Shown here one piece after another: positions 36,739 through 44,515 of a DNA stretch of 64,000 nt. Origin of the DNA: Candidatus Poribacteria bacterium. GTDB lineage: Bacteria; Poribacteria; WGA-4E; WGA-3G. Within the stretch, counting starts at the first letter, position 1. Every line of letters begins with the position of its first letter. A model generated the notes under the pieces. That model was given only the letters and a program-made list of their open reading frames with translations. It was not told where the DNA came from and did not search any database. The translations under genes and the position numbers were made by a program. Location of the stretch: NCBI GenBank assembly GCA_022824265.1, contig JAJEAG010000098.1, forward strand, positions 1 through 64,000, read 5' to 3'.

Positions 36739-36973
36739 GTTTTTCTCCATTTATGTATTTTGATTGTTTCATTATAACGCAGGCATGTCGTGATGTCAAG
36801 ATTATTGAGTAAATCGCACAGAACCCTTCAGTTATCAATATTAATCCTTCTTCTGTAGGAGCGATTTTTGATTTTATTTTGCATTTTTTGAACCAGGATT
36901 TTCAGGATTAGTTTTTTCTCAAATATATATGCTTTCTCAGAATAGATGTCCTATTATGAATAAAATTGCTTCG

Positions 36974-37116
36974 AAAAAAACGTACCAAAAAAGGGTGTTT
37001 TTCGGTTTTTGGTACGTTTTGATTATCGGGTTTATACCAGTATGAAACTGGGTTTATAGGGTGGTACGAATTTTTTGAAATTTTCATTTTGGTACGTTTT
37101 TCATTTTCGGTATTTT
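36974..37116 (+). repeat. Dispersed intergenic repeat, copy A (inverted partner at 44045)
   Basis: About 140 bp. It begins with an inverted repeat built of AACGTACC...GGTACGTTTT, continues ACCAGTATGAAACTGGG, GGGTTTATAGGGTGGTACG, GAAATTTTCATTTTGGTACG. The reverse complement of 44045-44186 aligns along the whole length (both contain ACCAGT...CTGGGTTTATAG and TTTGAAATTTTCATTT). Identity is roughly three quarters by eye. No coding frame. The two copies face each other across the metal-transport operon. Confidence 0.75.
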
Positions 37117-37376
37117 TTCATATTCAGTCGTTAATATTTGGATTACAATGGATAGAAAAAGATATTAATTTTGTCCGCACAATAAGCATCAATTAAGTGT
37201 GTAACGTTAGTGCATCTATACACCTCATGCAACATGCCATACGTACATGCTGCTCTCTGGGGCTTGCTGTCCATGTAATTGGGTCGCGATTCGGAGATCG
37301 CTCCTACAGAATGTAATGTAAGCGGCACAATTAATTGCGCGACTACAAACGCCTCCGATATGCAAAGTGTTAATAC

Positions 37377-37399
37377 GGGCGGGGAAACCCCGCCCCTAC
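37377..37399 (+). repeat. Palindromic intergenic repeat (CCTAC family)
   Basis: GGGCGGGG-AAA-CCCCGCCCCTAC: perfect GC-rich 8-bp stem. It differs by one base from the unit at 14723-14745 (AGA in place of AAA in the loop). REP-like element. Confidence 0.75.
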
Positions 37400-37743
37400 G
37401 ATGTGCATGAGGCGACAAATGCAATATTCGCATTTAACGTTGATTTAGCAATTAATTGCGCGACTACGAACAGGTTTTTGAGTTAATAAATAGCTTCATT
37501 TCGAAATGATGTTATAGTATAACGGATAATGGGTTGTGGAGGGTAGGTTATCAAGAGATGGGAACAATATATATCCAATATGTTTTATGTGAGTTTGGAA
37601 AATTGGTGTTTTTTCTGAATCAGGATTTTCAGGATAAGAGGTCAATTCTACAGCGGAAGACTTTATTTGAAAAACTGAATGGCTCTGGTAAATCGCAGGG
37701 TATTAGTTTGCGGTTATTCAGCAGTGATAACACTTCTGCAAAG

Positions 37744-38928
37744 TCATTGCACAAGTGCCTGTTGTGCAATGGTGCGTCCCCTATCGGTCAGGAAAAGTTG
37801 CGCTGATTTCTGAGAAACATATCGGTTGTTTAGCGCATATTTGACTACCCGTGATGCAAATGTTGGTTCCCACTGGAGATGTTCATGCAGATGTGCTACT
37901 TCTGATTCCGCTTCTGCCTCAGGAAGTCCTTCGTGATTAAAGAGATGTATCACCAACATTGTTTGCGCGAATTCCCATTTTTGTCGAATATGTCGACGAG
38001 CAATTGCGATTAACCCCCGATTCGGAACTATCAAAAAAACCAGTACAAAAACAATAAAGGTCATAGATGCAATTGCTCCCGCAATTGAGACATTAGATAA
38101 ATACGCGAGCCAATAACCTATCACTGCATTCACACACCCTATAATAACACTTAGGATTAGCATACGTGTTAGGCTGTCGGTCATAAGGTAGGCAGTTGCA
38201 GGCGGACCGACTATTAATGCGACAACTAAAATTGATCCTACCGCATCAAAAGCACCCACAGTTGTCATTGAAACTAACGTCATCAATCCGTAATGAATAA
38301 GGACAGGCGATAAACCCAACGTCGCAGCTAAACTTGCATCAAATGTTGCTAACTTCAATTCCTTATAGAAAATCAGAATAAAGACAAGGTTCAATATTAG
38401 CAAACCACCCATCACATATAGAGACAGAGGACCCAGATCGAAACTGAAGGAAAAATAACCTTGTAATAGAACTTGGATATGCAAAATGACATATAGAAAC
38501 AGAGGATTTAGATCGGCAATGAACACCTCTAAGCGATTAAGCGGAGCATAAGCCAGTTCACCGAGAAGGACAGCATCTATATCTAAATGGATATTACTGG
38601 CGTACCTTGAGATGAGAATCACACCAATACTGAATAGAGCAGGGAATGTCAACCCAATCGCAGCATCCTCTTTTACAAGTTTTGTTTTTTGCAACAACTC
38701 AACGAATACAACAGTGAGTACACCAGTTGCACCCGCAGCGAGAATCAGTAACGGTGATGAAAGACTATGCGTAAGGAAAAAGGCGAGAACAATACCGGGC
38801 AAAATAGCATGACTAATCGCATCACTCATCAATGTCATGCGACGTAGCACCAAGAATACCCCGGGTAAAGCACAGGCTGATGCAGTCGTAACAGCAATAA
38901 GTATAATGTCAAGATTTCCAATTTGCAT
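37744..38928 (-). CDS. Metal ABC transporter permease with C-terminal winged-helix-like extension
   Basis: A 394-residue inner-membrane permease of the ZnuB/MntB/TroC family: 8-9 TM helices, with SDAISHAILPGIVLAFF (substrate-binding TM) and VGAFDAVGSILVVALIVGPPATA. After about residue 305 a soluble tail of 90 residues contains HLHEHLQWEPTFASRVV and LFLTDRGRTIAQQAL, resembling a winged-helix or DtxR-type fold. Long C-terminal tails are known in some MntC-like permeases, but the role is unclear. Last gene of the metal operon, 5 bp after the other permease. Confidence 0.88.
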   Translation of the reverse strand: MQIGNLDIILIAVTTASACALPGVFLVLRRMTLMSDAISHAILPGIVLAFFLTHSLSSPLLILAAGATGVLTVVFVELLQKTKLVKEDAAIGLTFPALFSIGVILISRYASNIHLDIDAVLLGELAYAPLNRLEVFIADLNPLFLYVILHIQVLLQGYFSFSFDLGPLSLYVMGGLLILNLVFILIFYKELKLATFDASLAATLGLSPVLIHYGLMTLVSMTTVGAFDAVGSILVVALIVGPPATAYLMTDSLTRMLILSVIIGCVNAVIGYWLAYLSNVSIAGAIASMTFIVFVLVFLIVPNRGLIAIARRHIRQKWEFAQTMLVIHLFNHEGLPEAEAESEVAHLHEHLQWEPTFASRVVKYALNNRYVSQKSAQLFLTDRGRTIAQQALVQ

Positions 38929-38933
38929 TGATT

Positions 38934-39872
38934 CTATTCGCTTTCCTGCTGAGGTTCTTCCATCAAACGACCCATGGCAATCTTTAGGCTACGTCTATTT
39001 TTACGTTGTCTAATGGTATCCCAAATTAACCCACGGTTAGGCGCAAATACGATTGAAAGACCTACAAATAAGGTAGCACATAGGATAATCATTGGTCCTG
39101 TAGGAAGCCCCGTTGTACTGCTACTGATAATTGTCCCACTCACCCCCGCAAATGCTCCGAAGACAGCAGCCAGAAACACCATTAAGTTAAGCTTGTTTGT
39201 CCATTGACGCGCAGCAACTGCAGGAGCAACTAACATTGCACTCATTAGCACAGCACCGACCGCTTGTAGACCAAGAACAATTGCAATAACCAGTAGACTC
39301 GTCAGCAAAATATCGAGCAAACGGGTAGGAAAACCGAGAGATGCAGCGAACCCTTCATCAAAAATCAGCAGTTTCAACTCTTTCCATAAAATAAGCATAA
39401 TTATGAGTGCAATTCCACCGAGTATACCAATAGTTATGACATCACGTTTTAAAATTGTCGCTGCTTGTCCAAAGATAAAGGTATCTAATCCTGCTTGATT
39501 TGCATTTCCGCTACGTTGTATCAGTGAATACAACACTAATCCGAAGCCAAAAAAGGTAGATAGAACAAGGGCAAGTGCGCTATCATGTTTTATACGCGTT
39601 AATCTGACAATACTTATAATAGCGAGTGCACCTAACCAACCTGCGATTGCTGCACCAAGAACAAGAATCAAGGGAGTCTTGCTTCCCGTTAGCAAAAACG
39701 CAATTGCTATACCGGGTAGAGCCGCATGAGAGATTGCATCACCGAGAAGACTTTGTCGACGCAATACGGCGTAAGTACCAAGTGCTCCACTGACTGTTCC
39801 AAGCAGCGCGGCACCTAATGATACAACGATCAGTGTATAATCAATTCGTGTTAGAAACAGAAAATTATCCAT
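38934..39872 (-). CDS. Metal ABC transporter permease
   Basis: A 312-residue inner-membrane permease of the ABC-3 family. Diagnostic blocks: GTYAVLRRQSLLGDAISHAALPGIAIAFLL, split here as RRQSLLGDAISHAALPG, and LGLQAVGAVLMSAMLVAPAVAARQW; about 8 TM helices. It pairs with the second, longer permease encoded 5 bp downstream, giving a heterodimeric channel. The substrate should be Mn2+ and/or Zn2+ judged from the binding protein and the regulator in the same operon. Starts 56 bp after the ATPase gene. Confidence 0.92.
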   Translation of the reverse strand: MDNFLFLTRIDYTLIVVSLGAALLGTVSGALGTYAVLRRQSLLGDAISHAALPGIAIAFLLTGSKTPLILVLGAAIAGWLGALAIISIVRLTRIKHDSALALVLSTFFGFGLVLYSLIQRSGNANQAGLDTFIFGQAATILKRDVITIGILGGIALIIMLILWKELKLLIFDEGFAASLGFPTRLLDILLTSLLVIAIVLGLQAVGAVLMSAMLVAPAVAARQWTNKLNLMVFLAAVFGAFAGVSGTIISSSTTGLPTGPMIILCATLFVGLSIVFAPNRGLIWDTIRQRKNRRSLKIAMGRLMEEPQQESE

Positions 39873-39928
39873 GATGTTTGGATGGTATGTCAGTGTAATT
39901 GATTACTTACAGCGTGTATCTACAACAT

Positions 39929-40672
39929 TTATCGGTTTTTCATGAATGCAATACGACCACCGTAAGTTTCACGCAAATTTTCAGAAGTGAATGTGTCCTT
40001 AACAGGACCACTGGCAATTCTACGGATGTTCAATAGTGTTACCCAGTCAAAGTAATCGGTAACAGTTTGCAGGTCATGGTGTACGACGACAACCGTTTTA
40101 CCATTTTCACGGAGTTCTTGGAGTAATGAAATGATTGCGCGTTCGGTGGTAGCATCAACACCTTGGAATGGTTCATCCATCAGATAGATTGTCGCATCTT
40201 GTACAAGTGCACGTGCAAGGAAAACACGCTGCTGTTGACCCCCTGAGAGTTGACTAATCTGTCGTGTCGTATAATTCTCCATGCCAACTTTTTCAAGAGC
40301 ATGCATCGCCAGTTCGCGATCACGACTTCCAGGTCGCTTAATCCATCCAAGTGCACCATATCGTCCCATCATAACCACATCAAGCACATTTGTCGGAAAA
40401 TCCCAGTCAACGCTGCCACGTTGTGGCACATATCCAACAATGCGGCGTTGTGTTTCATAAGGCTTATTGTATATTAGCACATTCCCAGCGGCTGGACGAA
40501 CTAACCCCAAAATTGCCTTGATCAAAGTTGTTTTTCCTGCACCATTCGGACCGACAATCGCTAAAAGCACACCGGGAGGGACATCAAGATCAATGTCCCA
40601 CAAAACAGGTGTCTCCTGATATGCAACGGTTAAATCGGTTACTTCAATGGCTTTTGAATCAAGTGCCTGCAT
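39929..40672 (-). CDS. Metal ABC transporter ATP-binding protein
   Basis: A 247-residue ATPase of the ZnuC/MntA-ATPase group. Walker [10 protein letters not shown] near 38, signature LSGGQQQR near 142, Walker [13 protein letters not shown] near 165, and H-loop VVVHHDL. It energises import by the two permeases in the same operon. The ATG directly abuts the TAA of the binding-protein gene, so translation is coupled. Length and motifs are complete; no oddities. Confidence 0.94.
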   Translation of the reverse strand: MQALDSKAIEVTDLTVAYQETPVLWDIDLDVPPGVLLAIVGPNGAGKTTLIKAILGLVRPAAGNVLIYNKPYETQRRIVGYVPQRGSVDWDFPTNVLDVVMMGRYGALGWIKRPGSRDRELAMHALEKVGMENYTTRQISQLSGGQQQRVFLARALVQDATIYLMDEPFQGVDATTERAIISLLQELRENGKTVVVVHHDLQTVTDYFDWVTLLNIRRIASGPVKDTFTSENLRETYGGRIAFMKNR

Positions 40673-41626
40673 TTACTCTTCCTTATTGGAAGTAGTTTCA
40701 TCTAACAATGCCTTTACAATCGTATCAATGTTGTGCCGCACCATCCCAATATATGTACCCTCAGGTGTGCCAGCATGCCCCATAGCATCAGAAAAAAGTT
40801 CTCCTCCAATCTGTACATCATAGCCTTTGGCTTTGACAGCTGCTTTCACTGCCTCAAGGCTGCGGGAAGGAACAGATGATTCTACAAAGATAGCAGGAAT
40901 ACGACGTTTAGCAATAAATGCGGCTAATTCCTGAACATCAGATATCGCTGCTTCCGAAACAGTACTTATGCCCTGCAACCCTTTCACTTCAAAACCGTAT
41001 GCTTTCCCGAAATAGTTAAAAGCATCATGGGCAGTAACAAGTACCCGTTGTGCTTGTGGCACACGTTCAACCTGTGTCTTGACATATTGATGTAGTTCCA
41101 TAAGCTTTGTGAGGTATTGCTGCGCATTAGTTTGATAAGCTGCCTTGTTATCAGGGTCTAACTTACAAAGGGAGTCGCGTACATTTTCAACTGCTTTCAT
41201 CCAAAGCGATACGTCAAACCATAAATGAGGGTCATACTGTCCTTCAAATTCTGGTGGTGATAATAAGAGTGCTTTGTCTACACCATCTGTTACCGCAACA
41301 GTTTTGGTATCACCGGGCATTTTTGAAAGCACATCTCCCATTTTTGATTCAAGATGCAATCCATTATAATAGATGATATCCGCTGAATTAAGTCGTTGGA
41401 GATCTTTTGCAGTAGGTTTATATAGATGTGGATCAACGCCAGGACCCATCATGCCTTCTACATCAACATGATCTCCACCAACATTTTTCACAATATCAGT
41501 TACCATCCCAATTGTTGCAACAACATGCACTTTTGCATCCGAATTTGGACTAGGTGCATTTTTTGTATCACAACCGTAACTCACAAAGCTAAGTATTATA
41601 AATAATATTATAATTAATCTCTTCAT
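40673..41626 (-). CDS. Metal-binding lipoprotein of a Mn/Zn ABC transporter (TroA/ZnuA-like)
   Basis: A 317-residue cluster A-I substrate-binding lipoprotein (lipobox SYGC, Cys19). The metal ligands are visible as H67 (DPHLYKP), H134 (YDPHLWFD), H200 (TAHDAFNYF) and D280 (LFSDAMG). Three His plus one Asp is the TroA/Zn-type set; the strict Mn proteins PsaA/MntC have Glu in the third place. So the pump probably takes Zn2+ and Mn2+, whereas the regulator looks Mn-type. No His-rich loop of ZnuA is present. Stop abuts the ATPase start; 3 bp after the MbfA-like gene. Confidence 0.92.
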   Translation of the reverse strand: MKRLIIILFIILSFVSYGCDTKNAPSPNSDAKVHVVATIGMVTDIVKNVGGDHVDVEGMMGPGVDPHLYKPTAKDLQRLNSADIIYYNGLHLESKMGDVLSKMPGDTKTVAVTDGVDKALLLSPPEFEGQYDPHLWFDVSLWMKAVENVRDSLCKLDPDNKAAYQTNAQQYLTKLMELHQYVKTQVERVPQAQRVLVTAHDAFNYFGKAYGFEVKGLQGISTVSEAAISDVQELAAFIAKRRIPAIFVESSVPSRSLEAVKAAVKAKGYDVQIGGELFSDAMGHAGTPEGTYIGMVRHNIDTIVKALLDETTSNKEE

Positions 41627-41629
41627 TCT

Positions 41630-42769
41630 TCAAATTCCAAAGAAAAAATGATCTAAAACTTTACCTACAATATAACCTACACCAGCAACGCCAAGACCAA
41701 CGACAAACATATCAATTCCACTCCGAAATAGACCACGTCCTGTGAAAAGACTTCGCGCGGCACCGACAGCAAAGTGTGAAGACATCGCAAGACTAAAAGA
41801 AATCCATATTGCGGTAAAACCTGTAGTGAACAAAAATGGGGCAACAGGAATAAAAGCACCAACCGCGGTTGCAAGTCCGGTAATCCACCCCTCTTTGATT
41901 GGTGTAGTATGCGATTCACCGATCTTAAGTTCCGACTGAATCTTTTCCTCTAATGCCCTTTCTGGGTCACGCATCACTTCCTGTGCAAGGAGTCTTGCAT
42001 GCTCCTTTGGCACCCCACGGGAGGCATAAATGAGTGTCAGTTCATCCTCCTCAATGTCAGGCATCAGACGGATTTCTTCTTTTTCCACCTCAATTTCATA
42101 CTCATATACCTCCTGCACGCTTTTAGCAGCGAGATATCCAGAGGCACCCATTGAAAGTGAATCTGCAACTGTCCCAACAATACCAGTTACCAGAATTGTA
42201 GACGGGTTCTCTGAAGCAGCGATTACACCTGCAACTAATCCGAAATTGGCTGTCAATCCATCATTAAAACCGTATACAATGTTTCCTAACATACCGCCAG
42301 ATTCGGTTTTATGCCACGGTTCCATACTTGACCCAGTGAGTTCCTGCAGACTTTCTGTATGCATTGCGGATTCTTTCGCAAGAACAAGTGCTGTTTCTTT
42401 TGCATCTTCTAAAGTACTGTCTTTGTGCAGCTTTAAGTAGTCTTTTACCTCACTCGCTTCTTCATCCAGCATCCGATTTAGCGGGAACATATTCCCGAAC
42501 TTTCGTGCATACCAAGACCAGAATCTGGCTTTATATGTAGGACGTTGTTCCTTAATCTTAATTTCATAGGATGTCAGCATCTCTTCCCAACGGGCAACAT
42601 GTCTACTTTCCACATCAGCAAGCTCAAGTAATATATCTTTCCGATCAGGGTCCGGTTCAAGCTCTGCGAATACGCTATATAGGAAACTTGCATCTACTTC
42701 ATCTTGTAAATGGTGTCTCCATGTCTTAATAGTTTTGAAATCAGGTCTAATCTTTTTTTGTTCATTCAT
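41630..42769 (-). CDS. MbfA-like protein: ferritin-like domain fused to VIT1/CCC1 transporter
   Basis: A 379-residue protein. Residues about 10-150 form a four-helix ferritin/rubrerythrin-like domain with carboxylate motifs (DEVDASFLYSVFAE, ELADVESRHVARWEE, DEEASEVKDY, AKESAMHTESL). From about 160 follows a VIT1/CCC1 domain with five TM helices (GMLGNIVYGFNDGLTANFG... as NDGLTANFGLVAG, ADSLSMGASGYLAAKS). The order matches rhizobial MbfA, an iron/manganese exporter regulated by Irr. The ATG at 42769 is chosen because GAGGGGACC lies upstream. An exporter-type protein inside an importer operon is unusual. Confidence 0.9.
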   Translation of the reverse strand: MNEQKKIRPDFKTIKTWRHHLQDEVDASFLYSVFAELEPDPDRKDILLELADVESRHVARWEEMLTSYEIKIKEQRPTYKARFWSWYARKFGNMFPLNRMLDEEASEVKDYLKLHKDSTLEDAKETALVLAKESAMHTESLQELTGSSMEPWHKTESGGMLGNIVYGFNDGLTANFGLVAGVIAASENPSTILVTGIVGTVADSLSMGASGYLAAKSVQEVYEYEIEVEKEEIRLMPDIEEDELTLIYASRGVPKEHARLLAQEVMRDPERALEEKIQSELKIGESHTTPIKEGWITGLATAVGAFIPVAPFLFTTGFTAIWISFSLAMSSHFAVGAARSLFTGRGLFRSGIDMFVVGLGVAGVGYIVGKVLDHFFFGI

Positions 42770-42812
42770 AATTGGTCCCCTCATCGGTAATTTGCGCGCA
42801 TTCAATGCGCGC

Positions 42813-43484
42813 CTATACAGTATCTATTGGTTCTACATTATTTACAAAAATATTTTTCGCTACTTCCCGTCCAATCACCGCTTGTTGTCCAGCAATATCA
42901 ATAGTAAAGGGACCATCAAATGGGGCAACTTCTATCACCTTGAACGCTGTACCAGGATAAAGATTAAAACTCCCCAGATGACGCAACAACGCTGCATCAT
43001 TATCACTTACCTCTGCAACCACACACGATTGTCCATTTTGAAGATCAGTCATCGGAATGGATTGTATTTCAGGAACGACACCGTTCTTATCAGGTATAGG
43101 TGAACCGTGTGGGTCAGCAGTTGGGTATCCCAGAATCTCGTCCATCCTTGCCTCCACTTCTTCTGAGATAACGTGTTCCAATTTCTCTGCTTCATCATGA
43201 ACACCATCCCACGGGACACCAAGTGCTTTATTCAAATAAAGTTCTAAAAGACGATGATGTCTAATGATTTCAAGCGCAACGGCTTTACCAGCATCCGTGA
43301 GTGTAACACCTTGATAACGTTGATGACTAACAAGGTTCATACTTTTAAGTTTTTTGATCATGCCAGTGGCAGATGCAGGTTTCACATCAAGAAATTCTGC
43401 TAATATTCCAGTTGAAACTTTGCCACCTTTCTCTTGCAACTTATAGATTGACTTAAGGTAGTCCTCAGCCGCTTGTGTAAGCAT
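42813..43484 (-). CDS. mntR: DtxR/MntR-family metal-dependent regulator
   Basis: A 223-residue repressor: N-terminal winged helix (AEDYLKSIYKL, KVSTGILAEFLDV, ATGMIKKLKSMNLV), dimerisation helices (IIRHHRLLELYL, VHDEAEKLEHVISEEVEARM) and a C-terminal SH3-like FeoA domain. Where DtxR has Met10 and Cys102, this protein has Asp8 and Glu100, the MntR (Mn-selective) pattern; H77, E81, E103, H104 are kept. The start at 43484 is chosen because AGGAAAG precedes it; an in-frame ATG exists at 43550. First gene of the metal operon, so probably autoregulated through the palindromes at 43567 and 43605. Confidence 0.9.
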   Translation of the reverse strand: MLTQAAEDYLKSIYKLQEKGGKVSTGILAEFLDVKPASATGMIKKLKSMNLVSHQRYQGVTLTDAGKAVALEIIRHHRLLELYLNKALGVPWDGVHDEAEKLEHVISEEVEARMDEILGYPTADPHGSPIPDKNGVVPEIQSIPMTDLQNGQSCVVAEVSDNDAALLRHLGSFNLYPGTAFKVIEVAPFDGPFTIDIAGQQAVIGREVAKNIFVNNVEPIDTV

Positions 43485-43566
43485 TGTCTTTCCTATCCGC
43501 AGGTTACTCACAGATGTGTAACCTATACTTGCGGGAAATGGTTGGTACAAACCACGTGATTAAGAT

Positions 43567-43586
43567 TAAATATGCCTTAATATTTA
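43567..43586. promoter_or_regulatory. Second palindrome in the mntR leader
   Basis: Perfect 7-6-7 inverted repeat TAAATAT-GCCTTA-ATATTTA, 80 bp upstream of the mntR ATG and downstream of the predicted start of transcription. It shares the GCCT core with the palindrome at 43605 (GCCTAAA on the minus strand), so it may be a second regulator site; a chance AT-rich palindrome is possible. Confidence 0.4.
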
Positions 43587-43604
43587 AACATCTCAACAAT
43601 TTAT

Positions 43605-43648
43605 TTTAGGCATAACTAAATTATATATTAGTATCAATTATAAGTCAA
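43605..43648 (-). promoter_or_regulatory. mntR operon promoter with overlapping operator
   Basis: On the minus strand: -35 TTGACT (43643-43648), 17-bp spacer, -10 TATAAT (43620-43625). The palindrome TTTAG-TTATGC-CTAAA (43605-43620) begins at the last base of the -10 and covers the expected start point near 43613, the classic place for a metal-dependent repressor. Consensus promoter and position are seen directly; the protein that binds is inferred from adjacency to mntR. The leader is about 130 nt. Confidence 0.72.
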
Positions 43649-43699
43649 CCCTTTATTTTCAAGAATCAGAGGTGCGAAAGGTGTATACATATCTTGTGT

Positions 43700-43854
43700 C
43701 TGAACCAGGATTTTCAAGATTTTCGGGATTTGCAGGATTAGGAGTTAGTGCGTATATATTCCTTTGTTAAGGATTGAGGGCTAACTTTTGCCAAGGAATA
43801 TTGGCATATATCTCCTATCCTGAAAATCTTGTAATCCTGTAAATCCTGGTTCAG
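43700..43854. repeat. 155-bp imperfect inverted repeat
   Basis: Left arm 43700-43744 begins CTGAACCAGGATTTTCAAG and ends GGATTAGGAG; right arm 43812-43854 begins CTCCTATCCTGAAAATC and ends ATCCTGGTTCAG. The arms are about 43-45 nt and complementary with a few mismatches; the loop is 67 nt. The motif AACCAGGATTTTCAGGATT also occurs singly at 36891 and 37618, so this is one arm of a wider repeat family. Confidence 0.75.
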
Positions 43855-44044
43855 ACAACTGAAACTGACCACTGAAAACTGAAAAACTACCACAAACATA
43901 CATGAAACATATTGTTCCAATCCCCACAACCCCTTCACACCCTTCCCCACTACCTGTTATAATACTACCACTATGAAAACAAAAACTGCACACGATCCAT
44001 AACATCAACAAAAAACCACAGAAATGTCCACCCAAAAACTGACC

Positions 44045-44186
44045 ATAACCAAGCAAATAAAAAACCTACACAAATGAAAATTTCAAAACGTTTCGTACAC
44101 ACCTATAAACCCAGACCCAGACTGGTCCAACCCCAAAAATCAAAACGTACACAGAAACGAGAAACAGCCTTTTTGTGTACGTTTTT
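44045..44186 (-). repeat. Dispersed intergenic repeat, copy B (inverted partner at 36974)
   Basis: Reverse-complement counterpart of element A. On the plus strand it reads CAAATGAAAATTTCAAAACG, CGTACACACCTATAAACCCAG, CTGGTCC and ends in an inverted repeat of AAAACGTACAC...GTGTACGTTTTT. The GTACC of copy A is GTACAC here on both arms, a paired (compensatory) change, so the hairpin seems maintained. Non-coding. Confidence 0.75.
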
Positions 44187-44347
44187 AAAAGGAGCAAAAA
44201 CCATTGATCTTACATTATAAGAGCGGACTGCACTCGGAGAGTACCTGCTACTATGTCAAGTGGTACAAGTGAGACGCGGATATAATTTAAACACATTGAA
44301 ACATTCATCAACAAAAGATTCTAAACCTAAATAACCCGTTTAATTGA

Positions 44348-44376
44348 TTGACATATCTCAATAAATCTGTTAATAT
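44348..44376 (+). promoter_or_regulatory. Sigma-70-type promoter for the HtrA genes
   Basis: TTGACA (44348-44353), 17-bp spacer, TAATAT (44371-44376). The expected start is near 44383, giving a 133-nt leader before the ATG at 44516. Confidence 0.6.
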
Positions 44377-44515
44377 TATATACACAAGAATTAACACGAA
44401 AAATGTAATATAACCTAAACCAACACTGAACATGTGTCCAGTATACAATGAAAAAAAATATAATAATTGGATATTCTCACTACAGAATAATTAAAACAAA
44501 CCTTGAGGTAAAATA

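Larger units (their letters stand above)
36739..37743. other. 1-kb repeat-rich intergenic region (left flank of the metal operon)
   Basis: No believable gene. It holds, in order, a copy of the AACCAGGATTTTCAGGATT motif (36891), repeat element A (36974-37116), a GGAGATCGCTCCTAC hairpin unit (near 37291-37307), two AATTAATTGCGCGACTAC units (37329 and 37450), a CCTAC palindrome (37377) and another CAGGATTTTCAGGATAA copy (37621). Short open frames here (for example 37143-37433, minus) lie in repeats and lack coding character. Confidence 0.75.
43485..44515. other. 1-kb repeat-rich intergenic region between mntR and the HtrA genes
   Basis: Between divergent transcription units. It holds the mntR promoter-operator, a 155-bp imperfect inverted repeat (43700-43854), repeat element B (44045-44186), and the htrA promoter (44348-44376). 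The rest is AT-rich with no coding frame. Its repeat content mirrors the region at 36.74-37.74 kb on the other side of the metal operon. Confidence 0.75.

Noticed and set aside
37143-37433. Minus-strand frame of 96 codons
   Set aside because: It lies in a cluster of intergenic palindromes and has no coding character.
36739-44515. Calling the metal operon a genomic island or composite transposon
   Set aside because: There are flanking inverted repeats but no integrase, transposase, tRNA or attachment site, and the repeats may simply be dispersed elements.
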